A stretch of 64,000 nt of DNA, from assembly GCA_902388495.1 (NCBI GenBank), contig CABMPP010000009.1, forward strand, positions 1 through 64,000, in the 5' to 3' direction. Positions 51,642 to 59,439 of the stretch are shown in pieces (position 1 is the first letter of the stretch; each line of letters starts with the position of its first letter). Both the position numbers and the translations under genes were made by a program. The DNA is from an uncultured Bacteroides sp. Lineage in GTDB: Bacteria > Bacteroidota > Bacteroidia > Bacteroidales > Bacteroidaceae. The notes below the pieces were generated by a model that ran no database searches, was not told the origin of the DNA, and worked only from the letters and a program-made list of their open reading frames with translations.

Positions 51642-52232
51642 ATGTATTTATATGGTGCCAGTGGTCATGCCAAAGTGATCATTGATATATTGCGTGCGAA
51701 TAATGAACCGATTGAAGCGTTGTTTGACGATAATGAAAAAATCCATTCTCTTTTTGACTATCCCGTATTACGTTCGTCGGAAGTCTGTGGCCCGTTGATA
51801 ATCAGTATCGGGAATAATGATATTCGCAGAAAGATAGCGGAGAAACTACAAGTGAAGTATGGTAGGGCTTTTCATCCTTCGGCAATTATTTCGGAAAAGG
51901 CAGTGATAAAGGAAGGAACTGTTGTGATGCAGGGAGCTATCGTTCAGTCGGATTGTCGTATTGGAAGTCATTGTATCATTAATACGGGTGCTTCGATTGA
52001 CCATGAATGTCTAATTGGGAATTATGTGCATATTTCTCCTCATTGCACACTTTGTGGCAATGTGCAAGTGGGTGAGGGCTCTTGGATTGGTGCCGGTAGC
52101 ATTGTTATTCCTGGGGTGAAGATTGGGAAATGGAGTGTGGTTGGTGCTGGCTCAGTTGTCACAAAGGATATTCCGGACGGGGTTTTAGCGGTAGGAAACC
52201 GATGCAAAGTAATTAAGAATATAGTTTTGTAA
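51642..52232 (+). CDS. PglD-like sugar O/N-acetyltransferase
   Basis: 196 residues. N-terminal Rossmann-like nucleotide-sugar domain (YLYGASGHAKVIIDIL) followed by a left-handed beta-helix; catalytic His in NTGASIDHECLIGNYVHISP and acetyl-CoA region GSWIGAGSIVIPGVKIGKWSVVGAGSVV. Acetylates the 4-amino group of UDP-4-amino sugars in bacillosamine-type pathways. Confidence 0.9.
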   Translation: MYLYGASGHAKVIIDILRANNEPIEALFDDNEKIHSLFDYPVLRSSEVCGPLIISIGNNDIRRKIAEKLQVKYGRAFHPSAIISEKAVIKEGTVVMQGAIVQSDCRIGSHCIINTGASIDHECLIGNYVHISPHCTLCGNVQVGEGSWIGAGSIVIPGVKIGKWSVVGAGSVVTKDIPDGVLAVGNRCKVIKNIVL

Positions 52233-52246
52233 ATCGTATATATCTT

Positions 52247-53542
52247 ATGGATAAAACAATTTATCTCTGCCTTGCTCATATGAGCGAGGAAGGTTGGGAA
52301 CAAAAATACGTAAAGGAAGCATTTGATACGAATTGGGTAGTACCTATGGGGCCGAATGTGAACGCATTTGAGCAGAATCTTGCAGATTTTGCCAATGCAA
52401 ATTCAGAAGGCTCAAAGCTTGACCGAAGGGTGGTGTGCCTCTCAACCGGTACTGCTGCCGTCCACTTGGCATTGATTGCCTGTGGCGTGAAGGCGGGGGA
52501 TGAGGTGTGCGTGCAATCGTTCACCTTCTGCGCTTCTTCACACCCTATCACTTACCTTGGTGCAAAGCCAGTGTTCATCGACTCGGAGCGTAAAACTTGG
52601 AATATGGATCCGGAGCTGTTGGAGAAGGCTATCATTGAACGCAAGGCTGTGACAGGTAAGTATCCTAAGGCGATAATTCCTGTAGCGCTTTATGGTATGC
52701 CATACGACTGCGAGCGGCTCATGGCGATTGCAGACAAATACGGTATTCCTGTGATTGAGGACGCAGCCGAGGGAATGGGTTCTCGTTTCAACGGTCAAGT
52801 GCTGGGTACGTTCGGTCGCTTTGGTGTGCTGTCGTTCAACGGCAACAAGATGATTACGACATCGGGTGGTGGCGCATTGATTTGCCGCAACGAGGAGGAT
52901 GCGAACAACATTATGTGGCACGCTACTCAGGCGCGTGATGCGTACTCTTATTATCAGCATACGGAAATCGGTTATAACTACCGTATGAGTAATGTGTGTG
53001 CAGGTATCGGTCGTGGTCAGATGAGGGTACTCGATAATCATATTGCACATCACAAGCATGTGCAGGAGTTGTATAAGGAGCTGTTGAAGGACGTTAAAGG
53101 TATACATCTGCATGAACAGCCTGAAACTATGAATTCCAAAACCGGTGAACGCAAATTCGATTCCAATTTTTGGCTCTGTGCAGCCACTCTTGACGAGGAT
53201 GTAAAGATTCAGGGGCAGGAGAATGCTTACAAGGAGGTAATCAAGACTGCCGTAGGTGGTGCTGCCGGTGTGATTAAAGCGGTAGATTCAGCCGTAACCG
53301 ATTGCCAGCCCAATGCCAATGTAGAGGCTCTTCGCGTGTTTATGCTTTCGAAAAAGATTGAATGTCGCCCCGTGTGGAAGCCGATGCACAAGCAACCGGT
53401 ATATGCTGACGCTGTGGCATACGTGAATGGCGTGTCGGAAGAAATCTTCAAGGTTGGTTTCTGTTTGCCAGCAGGTCCGTATGTGACGGATGATGATGTA
53501 CGTTATATTGTTGATTGCATCAAGGAGGCGATTATCAATTAA
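52247..53542 (+). CDS. PglE-like DegT/DnrJ/EryC1 aminotransferase
   Basis: 431 residues, PLP enzyme. LSTGTAAVHLALIACGVKAGDEV at the N-terminal helix, VIEDAAEGMGSRFNG, the PLP-lysine in GVLSFNGNKMITTSGGGALI, and YNYRMSNVCAGIGRGQM. Transfers an amino group to a UDP-4-keto-sugar. The 4,6-dehydratase that would make this substrate (PglF/CapD type) is not in the window. Confidence 0.92.
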   Translation: MDKTIYLCLAHMSEEGWEQKYVKEAFDTNWVVPMGPNVNAFEQNLADFANANSEGSKLDRRVVCLSTGTAAVHLALIACGVKAGDEVCVQSFTFCASSHPITYLGAKPVFIDSERKTWNMDPELLEKAIIERKAVTGKYPKAIIPVALYGMPYDCERLMAIADKYGIPVIEDAAEGMGSRFNGQVLGTFGRFGVLSFNGNKMITTSGGGALICRNEEDANNIMWHATQARDAYSYYQHTEIGYNYRMSNVCAGIGRGQMRVLDNHIAHHKHVQELYKELLKDVKGIHLHEQPETMNSKTGERKFDSNFWLCAATLDEDVKIQGQENAYKEVIKTAVGGAAGVIKAVDSAVTDCQPNANVEALRVFMLSKKIECRPVWKPMHKQPVYADAVAYVNGVSEEIFKVGFCLPAGPYVTDDDVRYIVDCIKEAIIN

Positions 53543-53543
53543 T

Positions 53544-53630
53544 ATGAAACAGTTTTTTATTGGTGTTTGGCAGTTCATTAGTTATTTGTTCTGGCCTCAG
53601 AAGACAGATAAATCAAGGTATGATGCTTGA
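53544..53630 (+). CDS. Possible 28-residue peptide
   Basis: ATG to TGA directly after the aminotransferase stop: MKQFFIGVWQFISYLFWPQK and eight more residues. One hydrophobic, Trp-rich helix. It may be a real small membrane peptide or the remnant of a longer gene. Confidence 0.35.
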   Translation: MKQFFIGVWQFISYLFWPQKTDKSRYDA

Positions 53631-53669
53631 ATAGTTGATTATTATTTAGGATATCTCAATACAGCCAAA

Positions 53670-53677
53670 TATCTTTG
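53670..53677 (+). promoter_or_regulatory. -7 box of the FRG-domain gene
   Basis: TATCTTTG on the plus strand, a TAnnTTTG match, with TTTA 21 nt upstream as an imperfect -33 box. The leader to the gene is about 130 nt. Confidence 0.45.
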
Positions 53678-53814
53678 TCGAAAATTGGAATCAATAAATA
53701 AAGTCTGTTTAACTAAAAAATATTAAGGATTCGCGACGAACGAAGAAAAGTTTTTTACGAACTACATATCCTAAAAACTCATGTAGCTAAGACAGGAATT
53801 CTAAGAACAGGATT

Positions 53815-55119
53815 ATGATTTTATCAGAACTAATACAAACTATCCACAACGAGATAGTAAAGCGGGATTTAATGTATGAGCATACACCTGCGAATAAAGC
53901 TATTCTCGAGCAGAAGTGCGGTGGAACTTTTGAGGCTGTACTAACAGGGAAAGGGGATACGAAGTGTTTAATTCCTCAAGTAGGAACTTTGCATTTTCTC
54001 TTCCGCGGTCAAGGTGAAGAGTATATTCCTTGTTCGCCTTCGCTTTATCGTGGTAATCCGACAGATGTAGAAGTGTTCGTGGAGAGGATGCGCCTTGTGG
54101 TGTTCCGACGTTTATTGGCATCCCACCCTGTAGTGGAGCAGTTTTTCCGGAAACATAGATTTCTTGTAGATGAAGAAGGGTTGGCGCAACATTATGGTTT
54201 AAAGACCTCGGTTCTGGATTTGACAAGTAGTTTGGAGGTGGCATTATTCTTTGCAATGTGTCCTTACGACAGCGAACATGACAGGTACTGCTATCATAAT
54301 GATGGCAAGGAGCATGAGGCTGTTCTATATGTCTTTCTGCCGATATTCGATAATGAACCAATCCCTATGTTGGATGGGAACGGATTCTTAAATGGAAGTA
54401 TCAAGCCTATTGGTTTGCAGGCATTCAGACGTCCTGGAGCACAGCAAGGGTATGGCTTGCATCTATCAAAGGAGGAAAGCTTGAAAGCGTATATGTATAG
54501 GTTTACGTTCACATGTGAGGAGTCGGAAGCTTACTACAGAAAATTTGCTGATGGTGATGGACTTTGGATAAAAGATGAATTAGTGGATAAAGCAAAGTCA
54601 ATTACTAAGCAGGAAGTCTTTTCATTCAATGTGTTCAACGAAACATTTTGCGACTACAGACCTAAAGGATTTTCTGGCAATAAGTTGAAGAAGTGCTTGC
54701 CAAACGGCATCAAGTTAAAAACAAAAGTTGAAGATGTGGTCTTTACCGCAGAGGAACGTACTCAAATAATCGAACGATGGAACAACGATTTAGGTAAATC
54801 GATGGCTTCTACCATTTTCCGAAAGCAATGGTTTGAACATGAAGGTGTTGAAGATAGCAACGACGGGCAGCAACGTATTGTAGGCATACATAATGAGCAT
54901 GCATTCAGATCTTTGAAGCAGTTGGAAACCCAGCAAATGCTTTTGATGATAGCATGTCCTGATGGTCCTGAAGGTGCTGAGTGGAAAAACTACACCAATA
55001 CTCCATATACGAAAAAAAAGATGAAAGCCCCCGACAATGCCCAATGGACAAAAATTCCAGCAAGAATGGAGGATATGTTTGGTAATCCGTATCTGACGGA
55101 AAAGGATTGGTGGATATGA
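53815..55119 (+). CDS. FRG-domain protein
   Basis: 434 residues. FRG domain between about residues 55 and 145: TLHFLFRGQGEEYIPCSPSLYRG with the name-giving Phe-Arg-Gly, then LAQHYGLKTSVLDLTSSLEVALFFA, the conserved Gln-His and Leu-Asp block. The C-terminal about 250 residues show no known domain. No signal peptide or membrane helix. FRG proteins have no settled function; many sit in mobile or defence-like regions, and this one stands alone at the capsule locus edge with its own promoter. Confidence 0.85.
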   Translation: MILSELIQTIHNEIVKRDLMYEHTPANKAILEQKCGGTFEAVLTGKGDTKCLIPQVGTLHFLFRGQGEEYIPCSPSLYRGNPTDVEVFVERMRLVVFRRLLASHPVVEQFFRKHRFLVDEEGLAQHYGLKTSVLDLTSSLEVALFFAMCPYDSEHDRYCYHNDGKEHEAVLYVFLPIFDNEPIPMLDGNGFLNGSIKPIGLQAFRRPGAQQGYGLHLSKEESLKAYMYRFTFTCEESEAYYRKFADGDGLWIKDELVDKAKSITKQEVFSFNVFNETFCDYRPKGFSGNKLKKCLPNGIKLKTKVEDVVFTAEERTQIIERWNNDLGKSMASTIFRKQWFEHEGVEDSNDGQQRIVGIHNEHAFRSLKQLETQQMLLMIACPDGPEGAEWKNYTNTPYTKKKMKAPDNAQWTKIPARMEDMFGNPYLTEKDWWI

Positions 55120-55423
55120 AACAGTAAATAGTGACAAAAGGTTATTGCATATTACACATTTTAAAAGATGCGATTTACATCTAAAAAATAGTTATTGAAT
55201 ACCTAGAGTTGATTTCACCGAACTGACGTTAAGATACATATTGGGGAAACATACCCTTCAAATGCTTGCGGTTCCTATCTCAACTATATGCACTTTTCTG
55301 AGAAAAACTACTCTCAAGCGCCTTTTTTCTTTGGCTGTATAGTTTTTAATCCGCACCTTTGCATCGTTGATCAACGAAACATGTGAATAGAAAAACGAAT
55401 TTAAATCTCTAAAGAAAAAAAGT
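55120..55423. other. Intergenic region with the HU-like gene promoter
   Basis: About 300 bases without a gene. The only clear element is the promoter at 55330-55361. There is no obvious terminator after the FRG gene. Confidence 0.5.
55330..55361 (+). promoter_or_regulatory. Promoter of the HU-like gene
   Basis: TTTG (55330-55333), 20 nt, CACCTTTG (55354-55361); one mismatch to TAnnTTTG. Start predicted near 55368, about 56 nt before the ATG. Confidence 0.6.
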
Positions 55424-55927
55424 ATGAGTGTAATTTTTAGAACGGTGGAGAGACCGTCGGACCCTCGGGTTGAAAACTCTCCCAAGAAATATTTCCCGCA
55501 GTTGGTGACGTTAGGACAAAGCGTAGATTTGGCGTTTATTGCACAGAAGATGCAGGATCGTTCTTCTCTGTCTATCGGTGACATCAAGAGTACGATGCAG
55601 AATTTTGTGGAAAAGCTGAAAGAGCAGCTACTGGAGGGGAAAACGGTTAATATTGCCGGACTAGGTGTCTTTATATTGGCAGCAAAATCGAAAGGCGAGG
55701 AAAAGGCTGATGATGTAACGGCTAAAAGTGTGGAGAGCGTCCGTATCTGTTTTCAGGCGAACAAGGAGCTGAAAATATCGAAGGCTGCTACCCGTGCCGG
55801 AGAAAGGTTGGATTTGGTGAGTCTGGATGACTATCTTAAGGGAAAGACCACGACAGGTGGTGGCTCCGGTTCGGAAGGAGGAGACTCCGGTTCGGATGGA
55901 GACCAAGGCGAGAACCCACTGGGATAA
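55424..55927 (+). CDS. HU-like (IHF/HU superfamily) DNA-binding protein
   Basis: 167 residues. The HU fold spans residues about 1-125: KKYFPQLVTLGQSVDLAFIAQKMQDRSSLSIGD helices, FVEKLKEQLLEGKTVNIAGLGVFILAAKSKG, then SVRICFQANKELKISKAATRAG. A Gly/Ser/Asp-rich tail (TTTGGGSGSEGGDSGSDGD) follows, usual for this Bacteroides subfamily. It may bind DNA, but the target is unknown. The smalltalk gene follows by 40 bp. Confidence 0.88.
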   Translation: MSVIFRTVERPSDPRVENSPKKYFPQLVTLGQSVDLAFIAQKMQDRSSLSIGDIKSTMQNFVEKLKEQLLEGKTVNIAGLGVFILAAKSKGEEKADDVTAKSVESVRICFQANKELKISKAATRAGERLDLVSLDDYLKGKTTTGGGSGSEGGDSGSDGDQGENPLG

Positions 55928-55967
55928 CGGTGGCCATGTACTATTAATCAAATAATGGATAATCTTT

Positions 55968-56060
55968 ATGAAAAAAACGTGGAATGTGATTTTGAAACTT
56001 ATTATCGCCGTAGCGAGTGCTGTGGCTGGTGTGATTGGCGGACAAACAATGATGTTTTAG
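55968..56060 (+). CDS. Smalltalk-type small membrane peptide
   Basis: 30 residues, MKKTWNVILKLIIAVASAVA then GVIGGQTMMF. One hydrophobic helix with Gly/Ala-rich character. Peptides annotated as 'smalltalk protein' stand behind HU-like genes in many Bacteroides genomes, often with an amidase gene; no amidase is present here. Function unknown. A terminator follows at 56091-56132. Confidence 0.75.
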   Translation: MKKTWNVILKLIIAVASAVAGVIGGQTMMF

Positions 56061-56090
56061 TCTGACCGAATTTGGTAAATAAAGAATAAG

Positions 56091-56132
56091 AAGAGCTGCT
56101 GACGGGAAATCTGTCGGCAGCTCTTTTTTTTT
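56091..56132. terminator. Bidirectional terminator, smalltalk / asnB
   Basis: Outer stem AAGAGCTGC with GCAGCTCTT (56091-56099 and 56117-56125) extended by six inner pairs, then nine T on the plus strand. The asnB stop codon (56133-56131) touches the T-run, so on the minus strand an A-run precedes the same stem. Confidence 0.85.
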
Positions 56133-57858
56133 ATTCCTGATACGCTTCTTCGTGTACGCCGGCTATGGCGCGTCCGCTCGGTTCGTTCTTTCCCTGGAAA
56201 GAAGCATCCCATGCGAGGGCTTCGGCCGTGGAGCAGGCTACACTGGGCACGCTGGGCACGCTGCGGGCTGCACTTTCACTGGGGAAGTGCTCCTCGAAGA
56301 TGGAGCGGTAGTAGTATTCTTCCTTGTTCTGCGGCGGATTGACGGGGAAGCGCTCGGCCACGTGCGCCATCTGCTCGTCGGTGACAGCTGTGGCGGTGAT
56401 GGCGTGCAGAGTGTCGATCCAGTTGTAGCCCACACCGTCGGAGAACTGTTCCTTCTGACGCCAGGCAACGCTTTCGGGCAGCATGTCGGCAAAGGCCTCG
56501 CGGACTACTTGCTTTTCGATGACCTTACCCGGACACATCTTGGTGGCGGGATTGATGCGCATGGCCACATCCAGGAACTCTTTGTCGAGGAAGGGTACAC
56601 GGCCTTCTACACCCCAGGCAGCCAGACTCTTGTTGGCACGGAGGCAGTCGTAGGTATGCAGGCGGGAGAGCTTGCGGACAGTCTCCTGATGGAAGGCTTG
56701 CGGGGTGGGGGCTTTGTGGAAGTAGAGGTAACCACCGAACACTTCGTCGGCACCTTCGCCACTGAGCACCATCTTGATGCCCATAGACTTGATGACGCGT
56801 GCCAGCAGATACATAGGAGTGGAAGCGCGTACGGTGGTGACATCGTAGGTTTCGATATGGTAAATGACGTCGCGCAGAGCATCGAGTCCCTCTTGAACGG
56901 TGTAGTGTATTTCGTGGTGAACGGTGCCGATGTACTGTGCCACTTCGCGGGCTTTCAGCAGGTCGGGTGCACCCTTCAGACCGATGGCGAAGGAGTGGAG
57001 CTGAGGCCACCAGGCGTCAGACTCGTTATCGGTTTCGATGCGCTTGGAGGCGTATTTCTTGGCGATGGCGGAGATGACGGAAGAGTCGAGGCCGCCACTG
57101 AGCAGCACACCGTAGGGGACGTCGGACATGAGCTGGCGGTGTACGGCTGCTTCGAGGGCATCGTGCACGGCAGAGACTTGGGCGGCATGGGCTTTTTTGT
57201 CCTGCGAGGTGGGCTCGTAGCTGCGTTGGGCGGCAGGAGTATAGTTGTCCTTCACGGCTTCGTAGTCGGTCCAGTCGCGGGTGTACCAAGGCTTCATCTT
57301 GCCTTCGCTGCCCAGGTAGTAGTGGCCGGGGAGGAAAGGCTCATACTCATCGCAAAAGCCTTCGAGGGCTTTGAGTTCGCTGCCGAAGTAGACGTGGCCT
57401 TCGCGGTCGCGGCCGATATAGAGGGGGATCACGCCGATGGGGTCTCGGGCAATGAGGAAGTCGTCTTTTTCCTCATCGTAGAGGGCGAAAGCGAAGATGC
57501 CGTTGAGGTCTTCGAGGAAACGGGGGCCTTTTTCGCGATAGAGTGCCAGGATGACTTCGCAGTCCGATCCGGTCTGGAAGTCGTAGCGACCAGCGTAGCG
57601 GGCACGGATTTCGCGATGGTTGTAGATTTCACCGTTGACGGCAAGGACCAGCCGGCCATCGGCGGAGTAGAGGGGTTGCCCGCCACTCTCGGGGGAGACG
57701 ATGGCGAGGCGTTCGTGGGCCAGGATGGCGGAGCCGCCGACGTAGATACCACTCCAGTCGGGACCGCGGTGACGAATTTTCTGCGCCATTTTCAGCGCTT
57801 TGCTTCTCAGTTCAGAGGTCTGAACTTTTATGTTGAAGATTCCTGCTATTCCACACAT
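56131..57858 (-). CDS. asnB: Glutamine-dependent asparagine synthetase B
   Basis: 575 residues. N-terminal glutaminase with nucleophile Cys2 (MCGIAGIF), RHRGPDWSGIY and AVNGEIYNHREIR; synthetase domain with the ATP-pyrophosphatase loop VLLSGGLDSSVISAI and VLSGEGADEVFGGYLYFHKAP. The C-terminal tail has a small SVPSVPS repeat. Makes asparagine from aspartate, glutamine and ATP. Last gene of the gltB-gltD-asnB unit; the ansA product elsewhere in the window catalyses the reverse direction of flux. Confidence 0.95.
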   Translation of the reverse strand: MCGIAGIFNIKVQTSELRSKALKMAQKIRHRGPDWSGIYVGGSAILAHERLAIVSPESGGQPLYSADGRLVLAVNGEIYNHREIRARYAGRYDFQTGSDCEVILALYREKGPRFLEDLNGIFAFALYDEEKDDFLIARDPIGVIPLYIGRDREGHVYFGSELKALEGFCDEYEPFLPGHYYLGSEGKMKPWYTRDWTDYEAVKDNYTPAAQRSYEPTSQDKKAHAAQVSAVHDALEAAVHRQLMSDVPYGVLLSGGLDSSVISAIAKKYASKRIETDNESDAWWPQLHSFAIGLKGAPDLLKAREVAQYIGTVHHEIHYTVQEGLDALRDVIYHIETYDVTTVRASTPMYLLARVIKSMGIKMVLSGEGADEVFGGYLYFHKAPTPQAFHQETVRKLSRLHTYDCLRANKSLAAWGVEGRVPFLDKEFLDVAMRINPATKMCPGKVIEKQVVREAFADMLPESVAWRQKEQFSDGVGYNWIDTLHAITATAVTDEQMAHVAERFPVNPPQNKEEYYYRSIFEEHFPSESAARSVPSVPSVACSTAEALAWDASFQGKNEPSGRAIAGVHEEAYQE

Positions 57859-57905
57859 AGTTATAAAAGTTAAAATGTTAATGATTTAAAGAGCCAAAAT
57901 AAGGG

Positions 57906-58045
57906 CAGAAAATCTACGTATATAGGGAACTGAATCTGCGCCTATAGGGAGCAAAATCTACGCCTATACGCAGATTTGCCCGCGTATATAGGGAGCAAAA
58001 TCTGCGTCTATACAGTAAATTTACCCGCGTCTATACGCAGATTTA
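57906..58045. repeat. Word-iterated region between gltD and asnB
   Basis: Copies of the word AATCTRCGYCTATA with GGGAGCAA behind it stand at 57911, 57932, 57954 and 57999 (spaced about 21-45 bp), mixed with the inverted form CTATACGCAGATTT followed by RCCCGCG (57964, 58031). They can form several hairpins. The outermost copy includes the gltD stop codon, so the element reaches into the gene end. Confidence 0.75.
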
Positions 58046-59386
58046 CCCGCGGTAGAGGTACTCATCTATTGCCTTCGCCACCCGTCGCCCGTCCGCCAGT
58101 GCACGTACCACGAGGCTGGCGCCGAGAGCGGCATCGCCGGCTACAAATACATTCTCGGCAAACTTGGGCTGTTCCGGTTTCAGGAAGCCCATGGCGAGGA
58201 GTACCATATCGGCGTCGATGATTTCTTTCTTGCCTGTGGGCTTCATCGTGGAGCGGCCGCCGTCCGGAGCCGGAATCCATTCCACTTCTTCCACCTCTAC
58301 GCCACACACCCGTCCGTTCTTTCCGATGAACTGGTTGGAGGCCAGCGACCAGCGGCGGGTACAACCTTCTTCGTGGCTCGAGGTAGTCTTCAGCACTACG
58401 GGCCATTGCGGCCACGGCGTTGCCGGATTATGACCTACTGGTGGTTGCGGCATGATTTCGATTTGCGTCACGCTTGCGGCTCCCTGGCGGATACTGGTGC
58501 CGATACAATCCGAGCCCGTATCGCCACCGCCGATGACGAGGACACGTTTGCCCCGTGCATTGACGAGTTGATCCTTCGGGAAAGTCTCTCCGTCCAAGAT
58601 ATGATTCTGCTGTGCCAGCATGTCGAGGGCAAAGTAGATGCCTTTCAGTTCGCGGCCCGGAATGGCAAGGTCGCGTGCTTGCGGCGTACCGGTACAGATG
58701 GCATAAGCGTCGAACCCTTCGGGCAGTTTCTGCACGTCTACGTGTACGCCCATTTCAAAGTGGATGCCTTCGGCTTCGAGTACCTTCATGCGGCGGTCGA
58801 TGACGGCTTTATCCAGTTTGAAGTTGGGGATGCCGTAGCGTAACAATCCGCCCGGCATAGGCTTACTGTCGAAGAGCGTCACCTCATAGCCTCGGGCATT
58901 GAGGCGCACGGCTACAGAGAGTCCCGCAGGCCCGGCACCGATGACGGCTACCCGCTTTCCGTTGCGTTCGGGTTGAACAGGCACCACATAACCTTCGCGG
59001 AAGGCTGCTTCGGCAATGGCCGCTTCGTTCTCGCGGATGGTGACGGGTTCGTTGCACGAAAGTTTCAGTACGCAAGATTTCTCACACAGCGCGGGGCAGA
59101 TGCGTCCCGTGAATTCGGGAAAGTCGTTGGTCGAGGTCAGTATCTGATAGGCTTCGCGCCACTTGCCTCGATAGAGTGCGTCCTGAAATTCGGGGTCTTT
59201 GTTGCCCAGCGGACATGCCCAGTGGCAGAAGGGTACACCGCAGTCCATGCAGCGCGAAGCTTGCAGTTTGCGGTCATGACTGTTCAGCGTCTGTTCTACT
59301 TGGCTGAAGTCGGTGATACGTTCGTGTATCGGCCGGTAACCCGCTTCCTGGCGGGGTATGGTTAGGAATGCTTTTGAATCGCCCAT
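58043..59386 (-). CDS. gltD: Glutamate synthase small subunit
   Basis: 447 residues. N-terminal cysteine cluster (CMDCGVPFCHWACPLGNKDPE) for Fe-S centres, FAD loop VIGAGPAGLSVAVRLNARGYEVTLFD, NADPH loop VIGGGDTGSDCIGTS, and VFVAGDAALGASLVVRALADGR. Delivers electrons from NADPH to GltB. Read behind gltB across about 50 bp of direct TTTATGATTTCA-like repeats. Confidence 0.95.
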   Translation of the reverse strand: MGDSKAFLTIPRQEAGYRPIHERITDFSQVEQTLNSHDRKLQASRCMDCGVPFCHWACPLGNKDPEFQDALYRGKWREAYQILTSTNDFPEFTGRICPALCEKSCVLKLSCNEPVTIRENEAAIAEAAFREGYVVPVQPERNGKRVAVIGAGPAGLSVAVRLNARGYEVTLFDSKPMPGGLLRYGIPNFKLDKAVIDRRMKVLEAEGIHFEMGVHVDVQKLPEGFDAYAICTGTPQARDLAIPGRELKGIYFALDMLAQQNHILDGETFPKDQLVNARGKRVLVIGGGDTGSDCIGTSIRQGAASVTQIEIMPQPPVGHNPATPWPQWPVVLKTTSSHEEGCTRRWSLASNQFIGKNGRVCGVEVEEVEWIPAPDGGRSTMKPTGKKEIIDADMVLLAMGFLKPEQPKFAENVFVAGDAALGASLVVRALADGRRVAKAIDEYLYRG

Positions 59387-59439
59387 GATGAAATTTATGA
59401 TTTCAAATTTATGATTTATGATTTCAAGGATTTATGATT

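Noticed and set aside
56152..57873. 573-codon plus-strand frame opposite asnB
   Set aside because: Mirror frame of a strongly codon-biased gene; no recognisable protein features, whereas asnB is complete on the other strand.
57906..58045. CRISPR array
   Set aside because: Repeat copies vary in spacing and orientation, there are no uniform spacers, and no cas genes are present.
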